Below, piece by piece: positions 8,487 through 17,526 of a DNA stretch of 64,000 bases. Under the pieces are notes generated by a model that saw nothing but the letters and a program-made list of their open reading frames with translations, did no database searches and was not told where the DNA came from. The number at the start of each line of letters is the position of its first letter. The first letter of the stretch is position 1. The position numbers were made by a program, and so were the translations under genes. This stretch comes from Rhodovarius crocodyli (GTDB lineage: Bacteria > Pseudomonadota > Alphaproteobacteria > Acetobacterales > Acetobacteraceae). Where the stretch lies: assembly GCF_004005855.1 (NCBI RefSeq), contig NZ_SACL01000001.1, positions 992,001-1,056,000 of the forward strand, given 5' to 3'.

Positions 8487-9671
8487 ATGATTTCCCGTCG
8501 TCCGCTACTCGCTGCCGGCCTGGCTCTGCCGGCGGTCTCGGCCCGTGCGCAGGGCGCGCCGCTGCTGCTGGGCTTCACCACCAGCAAGTCCGGCAACTGG
8601 GTCACGCTGACGCGCCGCAACGAGATCGCGGTCTCGCTGGCCGTCGAGGAAGTGAACGCGGCCGGCGGCGTGAATGGCCGCCCCATCGCGATCAAGATGT
8701 TCGACTGCGCGTCGCGCCCCGAGCAGGCCGCCGTGGCCACCCGGCAGTTCGCCGAGGATGACGGCGCGCTGGCCGTCATCGGCCCGTTCAGCAGCAGCGA
8801 ATGCCGCGTGGCCTTCCCGGTGGGTGACCGCCTGGGCATCCCGCAGATGGCCATCGCCAGCTCCGCGCCCGGCCTGTCCGCGCCGTTCCGCTTCGCCTTC
8901 CGCAATACCTCGGACGAGGCCTATCTGTTCGAGCGCCTGCTGCCTGTCTCGCGTGAGGCCGGCATCCAGATCCGCCGCGCCTCCATCGCCTATACCACCG
9001 ATGAGGTGGTGGGCCGGTCCATGGGCACGGATGTGTACCCCAAGCTGCTGCAGGCGGCCGGCATTCCGGTGGCGGGCACCGTGTCCTTCCCGGTCGCGGC
9101 CTTCGACATGTCGGCCCAAGTGGCGCAGCTGAAGGCGCAGAACCCCGATATCGTGTGCATGGGCGGCCCGCCGGAGCCCGCGATCGCGCTGGTGAAGGAA
9201 ATGCGCCGCCAGGGCATGACCGCGCGTCTGGTGGGCGGCACCACCATCATGGACGTGAACCTGCCCGAGCGCATGGGCGCGGACGGCAACGGCACGCTCA
9301 TCAGCTCCACCCACTTCTACAACTTCGACACCCCCGCTGCGAAGGCGTTCAGCGACAAGTTCGTCGAGCGCGCCCGCGCCGCCGGTGAGACGGGCGAGCT
9401 GCGCCCGGGCATGTATGACGCGACGGCGCACAGCATCGTGCATTTCTATGCCCGCGCCATGGCCAGCGCCCGCGTGACCGGTGAGCGCGGCAAGCTGGCG
9501 GCCGAGCGTGCCGCCATCCGCGATGCGCTGCGCGCCATGCGCGACGTGGACACCATCGAGGGGCGCCTGGCGCGCTTCACCGATGGCGGTGATGCGCTCA
9601 AGACCGCCTATGTGCTGGAGATCCAGAACGGGTCCTTCCGCCTGATCGGGCAACGCGCGCCCACCGCCTGA
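8487..9671 (+). CDS. Branched-chain-type ABC transporter substrate-binding protein (LivK/Peripla_BP_6 family)
   Basis: The periplasmic receptor of the Liv-type system, 394 residues. The signal peptide MISRRPLLAAGLALPAVSARAQG has twin arginines at positions 4-5 and a cleavage site near residue 22. The mature part opens with LLLGFTTSKSGNW and has the type I binding fold pattern (VNAAGGVNGRPIAIK, VIGPFSSSECRVAFPV). The start at 8487 has a strong AAGGAGG 9 nt upstream; the long upstream extension of the frame runs through repeat DNA and is not coding. Ligand unknown; an aromatic acid fits the operon. Confidence 0.92.
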   Translation: MISRRPLLAAGLALPAVSARAQGAPLLLGFTTSKSGNWVTLTRRNEIAVSLAVEEVNAAGGVNGRPIAIKMFDCASRPEQAAVATRQFAEDDGALAVIGPFSSSECRVAFPVGDRLGIPQMAIASSAPGLSAPFRFAFRNTSDEAYLFERLLPVSREAGIQIRRASIAYTTDEVVGRSMGTDVYPKLLQAAGIPVAGTVSFPVAAFDMSAQVAQLKAQNPDIVCMGGPPEPAIALVKEMRRQGMTARLVGGTTIMDVNLPERMGADGNGTLISSTHFYNFDTPAAKAFSDKFVERARAAGETGELRPGMYDATAHSIVHFYARAMASARVTGERGKLAAERAAIRDALRAMRDVDTIEGRLARFTDGGDALKTAYVLEIQNGSFRLIGQRAPTA

Positions 9672-9689
9672 ACAGGGGCGGCGACATGT

Positions 9690-9729
9690 CAGCCGGGGGG
9701 CGCTGGTCGCCCTCCGGCTGTTCTTTTTT
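9690..9729 (+). terminator. Terminator of the hydroxylase/Liv unit
   Basis: AGCCGGGGGGCG pairs with CGCCCTCCGGCT around a short loop, followed by TTCTTTTTT. It lies 20 nt after the binding-protein stop. Confidence 0.85.
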
Positions 9730-10128
9730 CGCGTGACGGAATATTGGCGATCACGGGTCTGCCAGAATCCTTTCCTTGGAATTACACAACGTCCATGTAA
9801 TCGCTGCTGTGGCGGGCGGGCGGAGAAGCGCCGGATATTGCGCCGCAACATCGCTGGTCAGGCGAGGGCAGGCCCCAGACATGGCAGGGGCCGCCAGGTG
9901 AATCCGCCACAAAGAAACGATGGAATTTTTCACTGACCGCGCGACCGATAGTCGGACAATCTGCATTTTATGAATACGCAAGAAATATTGTTTATGTCAC
10001 TTCATTGCGGTTGGTGTCAGTTTATTATTTGCACGTCGATTTCTTCATGAAACTGACTTCATGATGGCATTGGTCTTCCCGGCCCGGATCCGTAGACAGC
10101 GGCCACAACACATCCGGGAACTAGGGTT
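9730..10128. other. Intergenic region upstream of the porin gene
   Basis: About 400 bp without a convincing gene. Short ORFs on both strands here have no family match and no good ribosome-binding site. The right half (about 9940-10070) is AT-rich for this genome and contains CTTCATGA twice, at 10043-10050 and 10057-10064, so the porin promoter and a regulator site probably lie here. No RNA gene is recognised. Confidence 0.5.
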
Positions 10129-11355
10129 ATGCGGGTCCGTTCTTGCCTCCTCGCAGGGCTTGTCCTTTCAACCAGCGGTGCCGCCATGGCCCAGACCACG
10201 GGCGACGGCATCAGCTGGTCGGGCATCCGCCCGCAGCTGAACCTGGCTGACGGCAACTTCACCATCACGCCCGTCGCGCGGCTGGACCTGCATGCGGGTT
10301 CCTATTTCGACCAGGACCGCGACGTGTCCGACCGCTTCTCCAGCGGCGCCAATGTCCGCCGGGCGCGCGTGGGCGTGCGCGGCACCATCCTGAAGGACAT
10401 CAGCTACAACTTCACCTGGGAGCTGGCGCCCTCGACCCCGCAGGATCCCTCGCGCGGGGGCCGCATCTTCGAGGCGTCGATGTCCTATACCGGCATCCGC
10501 GGCCTGCGCATTTCGGCCGGCGCCTGGACGCTGCCGCACACCCTCGCCTACGCCTCCTCCTCCTCCGAGATGATGATGCTGGAGCGCCCGGCGATCGCCG
10601 CGATGGCGACCAGCCTGGCCTCGGGCGATACCCGCCTGGCCGTGGGCGCCGAGGCGTTCAACAGCCGCCTGTACGGCGCGGCCTTCCTGACCCAGGGCGT
10701 GCTCTCCACCCTGCATGACGACCGCCAGCGCGGCGTGGTGGGCCGTGTGGCCGGCCTCGCGCTCGACGGCTTCGTGAAGCTGCAGCTGGGCGCCAACTTC
10801 GCCTATCAGGACCGCCCCGGCAGCAACAACCGCGAGGCCCAGCGCCTGCGTGACTACCCGGAGCTGCGGCTGAACAGCTTCCGCTACCTCGACACCGGCA
10901 CCATCCCCGCCAGCTCCGCCTGGGCGGTCGGCCCGGAAGTGTCGGGCATGATCGGGCGCATGCACTTCGCGGCCGAGTACCAGCACATCCGCATCAACGC
11001 CAACACGGGCGGCGAGCGCAACTTCAATGGCTGGTACATCCAGACCGCCATCCCGCTGATGGGTGAGCCGCGCACGCGCAACAACTCCAACGCCACCTGG
11101 CGCCGGGGCCGCTCGCGCGATCTGGATTTCAACGGCAACTGGGGCGGGCTGGAGGCGGCCTTCGGCTACAGCTACGCCAACCTGCACGACGCGCCGACGC
11201 GCGGCGGCAGCCAGGAAATCTATACCGCTGCCCTGAACTGGTACCCGATCTCCAACATCAAGTTCACGGTGCAGTACCAGGTCGGCAACATCGCCCAGAC
11301 CACGCAGAACCGTGGTTTCCAGGCGATCAGCTTCGGCACCATCCTCAGCTTCTGA
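10129..11355 (+). CDS. Outer-membrane porin of the OprP/OprO (Porin_O_P) type
   Basis: A 408-residue beta-barrel protein with a signal peptide (MRVRSCLLAGLVLSTSGAAMA, then Q). After it come alternating aromatic/hydrophobic strands such as FTITPVARLDLHAGSYFDQD, RARVGVRGTILKDISYNFTWE and the C-terminal FGTILSF, which ends in Phe as outer-membrane barrels do. OprP-type members take phosphate, but the family is broader. Position after the Liv operon suggests it could admit the same anionic aromatic substrate; this is inference. It has its own promoter region and a terminator. Confidence 0.85.
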   Translation: MRVRSCLLAGLVLSTSGAAMAQTTGDGISWSGIRPQLNLADGNFTITPVARLDLHAGSYFDQDRDVSDRFSSGANVRRARVGVRGTILKDISYNFTWELAPSTPQDPSRGGRIFEASMSYTGIRGLRISAGAWTLPHTLAYASSSSEMMMLERPAIAAMATSLASGDTRLAVGAEAFNSRLYGAAFLTQGVLSTLHDDRQRGVVGRVAGLALDGFVKLQLGANFAYQDRPGSNNREAQRLRDYPELRLNSFRYLDTGTIPASSAWAVGPEVSGMIGRMHFAAEYQHIRINANTGGERNFNGWYIQTAIPLMGEPRTRNNSNATWRRGRSRDLDFNGNWGGLEAAFGYSYANLHDAPTRGGSQEIYTAALNWYPISNIKFTVQYQVGNIAQTTQNRGFQAISFGTILSF

Positions 11356-11409
11356 GGATCACTACCCCGGGCCGCCTATCGTCCGGACCTACTACTTCCC
11401 TCGACTGTC

Positions 11410-11446
11410 ATCCGGGTGGCTTCGGCCGCCCGGATTTCCTCTTTTC
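11410..11446 (+). terminator. Terminator after the porin gene
   Basis: ATCCGGGTGGC pairs with GCCGCCCGGAT (one G-T pair) around a short loop, followed by TTCCTCTTTT. Confidence 0.75.
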
Positions 11447-11476
11447 GGGGGCCGCGTTTTCGCCTCTGATCACGGC

Positions 11477-12430
11477 ATGGAACGTCCCATCAGAGCCTTA
11501 ACGGCCGCCCTCGCCCTGCTGTGTCTTGCCGCGCCTGTCCGCGCGCAGGACGCCACCCCCAACCGCCCCATCCAGCTGATCATCCCCTTCCCGCCCGGCG
11601 GCAACACGGACCTGATGGGCCGCGCGCTTCAGGCCGAGCTGACCCGCGCGCTGGGGCAGACCGTGGTCGCGGTGAACCGGGGCGGGGCCGCCGGCGCCAT
11701 CGGGGTGGCGGAGGCATTCCGCGCGCGGCCGGACGGCACGACCATCGCGCTGTCGCCCAACAACGCCATCACCACCCAGCCCTTCATGCAGGCCACGCCG
11801 TACCAGGCGGACGGGTTCCGGTATCTGTGCCAGGTGTACGACAACCCGCAGGTCGTGATCCTGGGGCGCGGCGCGCCGTTCGAGGATGTGCGCGGCATGC
11901 TGGGCCAGGCCCGGCGCGGGCCGGATGCGCTGACCTATGGCGTGCCGGGCATGGGCAGCACCCAGCATATCCTGACCGCGCAGATGCTGCGCACGGCGGG
12001 CGTGCAGGCGCTGGCGGTGCCATTCACGGGCGCGGGGCCGATCGCGACGGCAGCACTCGGCGGGCAGATCATGATGTTCGTGGAGAGTGCGGCGGTGTCG
12101 ACCAGCACGGGGCTGACGGCGATCGCGGTGCTGGGTGAGCGGCGCCTGCCGGGCATGCCCAACGTGCCGACGGCCGCCGAGGCCGGGATTGCAATGGTGG
12201 GCAGCACCTATGGCGGGCTGGTGGCCCCTGCGGGCCTGCCGGACGATGTGGCAGCCACCATCGAGCGCGCGTGCGAGCGCGCGGTGGCGAGCGAAGGTTT
12301 TCGGAGTGCGGCGGAGCGGCTGAACGCGGGCGTGGCCTTCCTGCCCGGGGCGGCGTTCCGCGCGCGCTTCCTGGCGGAGGCGGAAGTGAACCGGGGGCTG
12401 TTGGCGGAACTCGGGCTGACGAATAGATGA
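11477..12430 (+). CDS. Tripartite tricarboxylate transporter (Bug family) substrate-binding protein
   Basis: A 317-residue periplasmic binding protein with the signal peptide MERPIRALTAALALLCLAAPVRAQ. The Bug hallmarks are RPIQLIIPFPPGGNTDLMGR at the mature N-terminus, a VNRGGAAGAIG loop and the LPGMPNVPTAAEAG segment. Bug proteins bind carboxylates for TctAB-type permeases, but no TctA or TctB gene is nearby, which is common for this family. The ATG at 11477 gives a proper signal peptide. One of three Bug genes in this window. Confidence 0.92.
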   Translation: MERPIRALTAALALLCLAAPVRAQDATPNRPIQLIIPFPPGGNTDLMGRALQAELTRALGQTVVAVNRGGAAGAIGVAEAFRARPDGTTIALSPNNAITTQPFMQATPYQADGFRYLCQVYDNPQVVILGRGAPFEDVRGMLGQARRGPDALTYGVPGMGSTQHILTAQMLRTAGVQALAVPFTGAGPIATAALGGQIMMFVESAAVSTSTGLTAIAVLGERRLPGMPNVPTAAEAGIAMVGSTYGGLVAPAGLPDDVAATIERACERAVASEGFRSAAERLNAGVAFLPGAAFRARFLAEAEVNRGLLAELGLTNR

Positions 12431-12434
12431 GGGC

Positions 12435-12887
12435 ATGACCCTCGATTTCCTCAGCCACTTCTACCCCTGGACCAAGGCGCTGCACGTGATCAGCGTGATC
12501 GCCTGGATGGCGGCGCTGTTCTATCTGCCGCGGCTGTTCGTGTACCACCACGAGACCGCGGCGGGGTCGGCCGAGGAAGCGCGCTTCGTGGTGATGGAGC
12601 GGCGGCTGGCCCGCGCCATCATGGGGCCGGCGATGCACGCGACCTGGACCTTCGGGCTGATGCTGGTGCTGACGCCGGGGGTGGTGGATTGGGGTGCGGG
12701 GTGGTGGCACGTGAAGTTCGCGAGCGTGGTGGGGATGACGGTGTTTCATACCGTGCTGGCAAGGTCGCAGAGGCGGTTTGCGAAGGGGGAGCGGGTCAAG
12801 AATGGCCGCTACTGGCGCTTCATGAACGAGGTGCCGACGCTGTTGATGATCGTGATCGTCATCATGGTGATCGTGCGGCCGTTCTGA
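12435..12887 (+). CDS. hemJ: Protoporphyrinogen IX oxidase HemJ
   Basis: An inner-membrane enzyme of 150 residues with four hydrophobic helices, the oxygen-independent-type oxidase converting protoporphyrinogen IX to protoporphyrin IX. The motif WTKALHVISVIAWMAALFYLPRLF holds the conserved His, and WWHVKFASVVGMTVFH and the C-terminal NEVPTLLMI match the family. In many alphaproteobacteria hemE, hemH, hemJ and rho are contiguous. Here hemJ sits two genes upstream of rho, while hemE-hemH are about 40 kb away. Confidence 0.95.
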   Translation: MTLDFLSHFYPWTKALHVISVIAWMAALFYLPRLFVYHHETAAGSAEEARFVVMERRLARAIMGPAMHATWTFGLMLVLTPGVVDWGAGWWHVKFASVVGMTVFHTVLARSQRRFAKGERVKNGRYWRFMNEVPTLLMIVIVIMVIVRPF

Positions 12888-12888
12888 G

Positions 12889-12910
12889 GATCGGTACGCC
12901 CCCGATCTTT
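12889..12910 (+). terminator. Weak hairpin after hemJ
   Basis: GATCGG pairs with CCGATC around a 7-nt loop and is followed by TTTT. The stem is only 6 bp, so termination efficiency is doubtful. Confidence 0.4.
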
Positions 12911-12985
12911 TGACCTACGCAACGCCATGTCGGCCGTGCGAGACTTCGACCCGCTGCGACTACCTACCTCGAAAGGCTTTCGGAC

Positions 12986-13471
12986 GTGCTGCGACTGATC
13001 CTGCGGGCTGCGGCGTTCCTGTCGGTGATGGCCGTCGCCATCCCCGATGCACCCGCGCAGCCGACGTCCGGCGCGGCGCAGAGCCGGGGCACCGCGCAGG
13101 TCCAACCCGGACCGCAACTGCCTGACTGGCTGCGCCATATCGAGGCGCTGTTCCAGCGGAACCGCCAGTATCCGGAGGAGTCCCGCCGCGCCCGGGAGGA
13201 AGGCGTTGTGATGGTGGCGTTCCGGGTGGCGGCCGATGGCCAGGTGAGCAACCTGCACCTGTCACGCTCATCCGGCTTTCAGCGCCTGGACGAGGAGGCC
13301 GTGGAGCTGGTGCGGCGGTCCTCGCCCCTGCCCGTGCCGCCGGCCGATCTTCACCAGAACGCGCGCAACCTGATACTGCCCGTGCGCTTCAGCCTGCGCG
13401 CGGCGGCACCGCCCCAGGGCGGGCCATCCCCTTCTTCCCACAGCGACAATCCGGGCCACGCCGGCAGTTGA
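12986..13471 (+). CDS. Exported TonB C-terminal-domain protein
   Basis: 161 residues from a GTG start. An N-terminal signal-like segment (LILRAAAFLSVMAVAIPDAPAQ) is followed at about residues 55-140 by a TonB/TolA C-terminal domain: QYPEESRRAREEGVVMVAFRV, then SRSSGFQRLDEEAVELVRRSSPLP and a final beta strand. Unlike classical TonB it lacks the long proline-rich periplasmic linker, and the N-terminus may be cleaved rather than act as a membrane anchor. It may be a periplasmic TonB-like protein. It overlaps the next gene by 4 nt. Confidence 0.8.
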   Translation: MLRLILRAAAFLSVMAVAIPDAPAQPTSGAAQSRGTAQVQPGPQLPDWLRHIEALFQRNRQYPEESRRAREEGVVMVAFRVAADGQVSNLHLSRSSGFQRLDEEAVELVRRSSPLPVPPADLHQNARNLILPVRFSLRAAAPPQGGPSPSSHSDNPGHAGS

Positions 13472-13971
13472 TCCGCGCCCTCATCGCCGGCCTGCTCGCC
13501 ATCGGGCTCTCCCTGTTCATCGAGACCCTGGCGCTCACGGAACTCTCGCGCGGCGCGGTGGGGCCGGTGCTCGCCGTCATCATGATGGCGGTCATCCTGG
13601 GCCCGATCATCGAGGAAGCCGCCAAGCGGCTGTTCGCTGATATCCTGCGCGCCCGCTGGGGCGCCACCGGGCTGGTTTTCGGTGTGTATGAGGGGCTGGG
13701 CAAGCTCGACTCACCCCTGCTGATGGAAAGCCAGGCACTGCTGGGCGGGCTTGCCTCCCTCGCCTTCCATTGGGGCCTCGGGCGCGTCTCCTGGCCCGGG
13801 CGTTGGCCGATGGGGGCCGTCATCCTCATTCACGCCGCCTATAACGGGTTCAGCGTGGTGGCGCAGCATCTGGTGGGGGATGTCTCCAGCTGGCTCACCG
13901 CCGGCATCGCCTTCGCCATCCTGGCGGTTTCCTTCGCGAAAACCACGCCCCGCACCACAACCACTCATTGA
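13468..13971 (+). CDS. PrsW-like polytopic membrane protein
   Basis: 167 residues with about five hydrophobic segments. Three polar motifs sit in membrane helices: IIEEAAKR (about residue 48), FGVYEGLGK (about 70) and HAAYNGF (about 115). The EExxK, E and H pattern recalls PrsW-type intramembrane metalloproteases and CPBP-like proteins. It is shorter than typical PrsW, and whether it is an active protease is unproven. The TTG start overlaps the TonB-domain stop (TTGA), suggesting the two are made together. Confidence 0.6.
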   Translation: MIRALIAGLLAIGLSLFIETLALTELSRGAVGPVLAVIMMAVILGPIIEEAAKRLFADILRARWGATGLVFGVYEGLGKLDSPLLMESQALLGGLASLAFHWGLGRVSWPGRWPMGAVILIHAAYNGFSVVAQHLVGDVSSWLTAGIAFAILAVSFAKTTPRTTTTH

Positions 13972-14137
13972 CGCGGGGCCCCCGCGTCCCTAATCCATAG
14001 CGCAGCGACGCCCTTCGGGCCTCGCCCTTCCCAACGCCAGCGCAGCGGCCGCATGCCGGTACGGTTTCCACTACGGGAACCAGGCCGGACCCCGCCCCAG
14101 GTTGCGCGCGGCCCATGCTCCGGAACATCCATCAGCG

Positions 14138-15412
14138 ATGCATCTCTCCGAACTCAAGGCCAAGAGCCCGCCCGACCTTCTCGCCTTCGCCGAGGAAGTG
14201 GGTGTCGAGAACGCCTCCACCCTGCGCAAGCAGGACATTCTCTTCGCCATCCTCAAGGTGCTGGCCGACAACGACCAGGCCATCTACGGCGAAGGCACGC
14301 TGGAAATCCTGTCGGACGGCTTCGGCTATCTCCGCAGCCCGCAGGCGAACTTCCTGCCCGGCCCCGATGACATCTACGTCTCCCCCGCCCAGGTGCGCCG
14401 CTTCGGCCTGCGCACGGGCGATACGGTCGAAGGCCAGATCCGGGCGCCGAAGGATGGCGAGCGCTACTTCGCCATGCTCAAGGTCAACCACGTCAACTTC
14501 GAGCCCCCCGAAGCGCTGCGCAGCCGCATCAACTTCGACAACCTCACGCCGCTGTATCCCACCCGCCGCCTCCAGATGGAGAACCCGGAGCTGGAGAGCG
14601 TGGGCAAGGGCCCGACCAAGGACTACACCCACCGCGTGATCGACCTGGTGGCGCCGATCGGCATGGGCCAGCGCGCCCTGATCGTGGCGCCGCCGCGCAC
14701 CGGTAAGACGGTGATGCTGCAGAACATCGCCAAGTCCATCACGGCCAACAACCCGGACGTGTTCCTCATGGTGCTGCTCATTGACGAGCGCCCGGAGGAA
14801 GTGACCGACATGGCCCGCACCGTGCGCGGTGAGGTGGTGGCCAGCACCTTCGACGAGCCCGCGACCCGCCACGTCCAGGTGACGGAAATGGTGCTGGAGA
14901 AGGCCAAGCGCCTGGTCGAGCACAAGCGCGACGTGGTGATCCTGCTGGACAGCATCACGCGCCTGGGCCGTGCCTACAACTCCGTCGTGCCGTCCTCGGG
15001 CAAGGTGCTGACCGGTGGTGTGGACGCCAACGCCCTGCAGCGCCCCAAGCGCTTCTTCGGCGCGGCCCGCAACATCGAGGAAGGCGGCAGCCTGACCATC
15101 ATCGCGACCGCCCTGATCGACACCGGCAGCCGCATGGACGAGGTGATCTTCGAAGAGTTCAAGGGCACGGGTAACAGCGAGCTGGTCCTCGACCGCAAGC
15201 TGTCGGACAAGCGCGTGTTCCCCGCGATCGACATCACCAAGTCCGGCACCCGCAAGGAGGAGCTGCTGGTGGATCGCGGCACGCTGTCCAAGATGTGGGT
15301 GCTGCGCCGTATCCTGAACCCGATGGGCACGCAGGACGCGATGGAATTCCTGGTCGACAAGCTGAAGTACAGCAAGACCAACCAGGACTTCTTCGATGCC
15401 ATGAACACCTGA
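14138..15412 (+). CDS. rho: Transcription termination factor Rho
   Basis: 424 residues. The N-terminal helix bundle begins [20 protein letters not shown] and the RNA-binding cold-shock-like domain contains GFGYLRSP. The ATPase core has Walker A ([16 protein letters not shown]), Walker B ([15 protein letters not shown]) and the Q/R-loop segment ([10 protein letters not shown]-like [15 protein letters not shown]). The ATG at 14138 gives the canonical N-terminus. The 166-nt leader before it is long enough for the autoregulation known for rho genes. Confidence 0.98.
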   Translation: MHLSELKAKSPPDLLAFAEEVGVENASTLRKQDILFAILKVLADNDQAIYGEGTLEILSDGFGYLRSPQANFLPGPDDIYVSPAQVRRFGLRTGDTVEGQIRAPKDGERYFAMLKVNHVNFEPPEALRSRINFDNLTPLYPTRRLQMENPELESVGKGPTKDYTHRVIDLVAPIGMGQRALIVAPPRTGKTVMLQNIAKSITANNPDVFLMVLLIDERPEEVTDMARTVRGEVVASTFDEPATRHVQVTEMVLEKAKRLVEHKRDVVILLDSITRLGRAYNSVVPSSGKVLTGGVDANALQRPKRFFGAARNIEEGGSLTIIATALIDTGSRMDEVIFEEFKGTGNSELVLDRKLSDKRVFPAIDITKSGTRKEELLVDRGTLSKMWVLRRILNPMGTQDAMEFLVDKLKYSKTNQDFFDAMNT

Positions 15413-15459
15413 TCGGGGCAGCGCCCCGATCCCGCGTCGGGGGCCATGCCCCCGGCGTT
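15411..15459. terminator. Double hairpin between convergent rho and Bug gene
   Basis: GATCGGGGC/GCCCCGATC (15411-15431) is followed by GCGTCGGGGGC/GCCCCCGGCG (15434-15457) and TTT. It lies between two convergent genes and could serve both. Confidence 0.6.
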
Positions 15460-15460
15460 T

Positions 15461-16432
15461 CTAGTCCAGCCTGATATTCGCGGCCCTGACCACGGGGGTC
15501 CAACGCTCATATTCCTGCCGCACGAAGGTGTCGGTGCCGGCGGGGTCGGTCCAGATCGCCTCGCTGGCGATATCGACCAGGCGGCGCTTCACGGCATCGC
15601 TTTCCAGCGCTTCCTTGATGGCATCGGACACGGCGGTCAGCACCGGGCGGGGCGTGCCGCGCGGCACGAAGGCGCCGGTCCAGCTGCGCACGGCATAGTT
15701 CTCCACCCCCTGTTCCGTCACCGTCGGCAGGTCCGGCCGCAGGGCCACGCGGTTCTGCGTGCAGACCGCGAGGATGCGCACCCGGCCGGATGCCGCGGGC
15801 GGCGCCACGGTGGGCAGATTCATGAAGCACAGCAGCACATTGCCCGCGATCAGGTCCGTGATGGCCGGCCCGCCGCCGCGATAGGGCACATGCGTCATCT
15901 CCAGCCCCGTGCGCATGCGGAACAGCTCACCCGCCAGGTGGTTGGAGGTGCCGACGCCCGAGGAGCCATAGGACACGCCGCGGTCCTGCGTGCGGATCCA
16001 GGCGATCAGCTCCTGGATGTTGTTGGCGGGGACGGAGGGATGGACGGCCACCACATTGGGCACGTCCGTCAGCATCGAGATGCCGTCGAAGGCCTCCCGC
16101 GCGTCATAGGGCTGCTCATGCGAGGCGAGCGGGTGGAACAGGTGGTTGGAGGCGGAGGAGATGAGCATGGTCAGCCCGTCCGGCCGGGCGCGGGCCACCA
16201 TGGTCATGCCGACGGAGCCGCCGCCGCCCGCCCGGTTCTCCACCACGAAGGGCTGGCGGAACTTGGCTTCCAGCGTGGGGGTCAGCATGCGCGCCACCAC
16301 GTCGTTCGACCCGCCGGCGGCATAGGGCACGATCATGGTCACGGCGCGGCCGGGCCAGGCGGGGGCTTGGGCATATGCCGGGGCGGCCAATGCGGCTGCC
16401 GGCGCGGCCAGAAAGGCGCGACGGGTGCTCAT
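15461..16432 (-). CDS. Tripartite tricarboxylate transporter (Bug family) substrate-binding protein
   Basis: 323 residues. Signal peptide [22 protein letters not shown], then [20 protein letters not shown], the Bug ligand-loop signature, [13 protein letters not shown] and [15 protein letters not shown] chose the ATG at 16432 because GAGGAAA precedes it at good spacing; the upstream in-frame extension reads through the promoter region. No membrane subunits are nearby. Convergent with rho. Confidence 0.92.
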   Translation of the reverse strand: MSTRRAFLAAPAAALAAPAYAQAPAWPGRAVTMIVPYAAGGSNDVVARMLTPTLEAKFRQPFVVENRAGGGGSVGMTMVARARPDGLTMLISSASNHLFHPLASHEQPYDAREAFDGISMLTDVPNVVAVHPSVPANNIQELIAWIRTQDRGVSYGSSGVGTSNHLAGELFRMRTGLEMTHVPYRGGGPAITDLIAGNVLLCFMNLPTVAPPAASGRVRILAVCTQNRVALRPDLPTVTEQGVENYAVRSWTGAFVPRGTPRPVLTAVSDAIKEALESDAVKRRLVDIASEAIWTDPAGTDTFVRQEYERWTPVVRAANIRLD

Positions 16433-16560
16433 TCGGATGTTTCCTCGGTATGAATCTGTGCAGTTCCATGCCCGATATCGCGGTTTCTTGCCAGCGGCGT
16501 TTGGCATGACGCGCCCGTGAGGCTAATAGATCGTTGCGGGTAGGCTGGAGGCTGACTGGA

Positions 16561-17523
16561 ATGGCGCGCGCGATGGTGACCAAGATGGGCGTGCTGGCGG
16601 GCCTGGGCCTGCTGACAGCCTGCGGCAATCCGCAGACGACGGGCATCGTGGCCATCGGGCCGGACACTTTCGCCGTGGAGACGCGCGGCCGTGACCTGTC
16701 CACCGCCGTGGAACGCGGCCTGACCGAGGCCACCAGCTTCTGCGCCGCGCAGAGCAAGCAGACCGAGCTGCTGGGCACCCGCATCAACCCGTCCAACTAC
16801 CAGGTGGCCTTCCGCTGCACGGGCGCGGGCTTCGCGAACAATCCCTCCGGCGGTGTGCTGGGCCGGGTGCCGGCGGGCTATGCCGGGCGCCAGGCGCCCG
16901 CAGGCTATGCGACGCGCCAATCCGCGCTGGGCAGCGTGCCGGTCAGCAACCCGCTGCCGGGTGGCTACAGCAATGCGCCCGTCCTGTCGGGCCAGGCCTT
17001 CCGCCAGGCGCCGCCGCCCCCGGGCCCGCTGGACCTGGGCACGGTGGGCAGCGTGCCCGCGCGCACGGCCAATGTGCCGGGCAACCCCTTCGCGGCGCCG
17101 GCCGCCGCCCCTGCCGCGGGTGGGCTGAACCTGCCGCCGGCCTCCTCGATCCTGGGTGGGGGTGCGCCCGTGGCCGCGGCCCCCGCGGTTCCGGCTGGCT
17201 TCCAGCCTTTGAGCAGCCCGCTGGCCAGCGCGCCGGCCGCGCCCGCCTATCAGGCGCCGCGCTTCGCGCCGGCGCCCAGCGCCGCCCCCCTGCCGCCGAT
17301 GCCGGCCGCCGGTGGTGCCTCTGTTCCGTCTGGTGGCTTCGCGCCGCTGACCAGCCCGCCACCGGGCGCCGCCGCGCCGGCCGCCGCCCCCAGCGGCTTC
17401 CAGCCCCTGCCGGGCGCGCGCAGCGCGCTGCAGCCCGTGGCCTCGCCCAACCGGGGCGCCGCGAGCGTGCCGGCGGCACCGACCGGCTTCCAGCCGCTGC
17501 CGCCGCCGCCGGTCCTTCAGTAA
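16561..17523 (+). CDS. Proline/alanine-rich lipoprotein of unknown function
   Basis: 320 residues. The N-terminal signal MVTKMGVLAGLGLLTAC ends in a lipobox (L-T-A-C), so the protein is probably lipidated. Residues 30-100 form a small ordered part with two cysteines (FCAAQSKQTELLG, QVAFRCTGAGF). The rest is low-complexity and rich in Pro, Ala and Gly, with a degenerate repeat GFQPLxxP or GFAPLTSPP four times in the last 120 residues. Function unknown. Convergent with the flagellin gene, with only 3 nt between stops. Confidence 0.7.
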   Translation: MARAMVTKMGVLAGLGLLTACGNPQTTGIVAIGPDTFAVETRGRDLSTAVERGLTEATSFCAAQSKQTELLGTRINPSNYQVAFRCTGAGFANNPSGGVLGRVPAGYAGRQAPAGYATRQSALGSVPVSNPLPGGYSNAPVLSGQAFRQAPPPPGPLDLGTVGSVPARTANVPGNPFAAPAAAPAAGGLNLPPASSILGGGAPVAAAPAVPAGFQPLSSPLASAPAAPAYQAPRFAPAPSAAPLPPMPAAGGASVPSGGFAPLTSPPPGAAAPAAAPSGFQPLPGARSALQPVASPNRGAASVPAAPTGFQPLPPPPVLQ

Positions 17524-17526
17524 GGC

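Noticed and set aside
9733-9981. Short ORFs of 67 and 76 codons upstream of the porin gene
   Set aside because: They overlap each other on opposite strands, lack ribosome sites and family resemblance, and lie in a probable control region.
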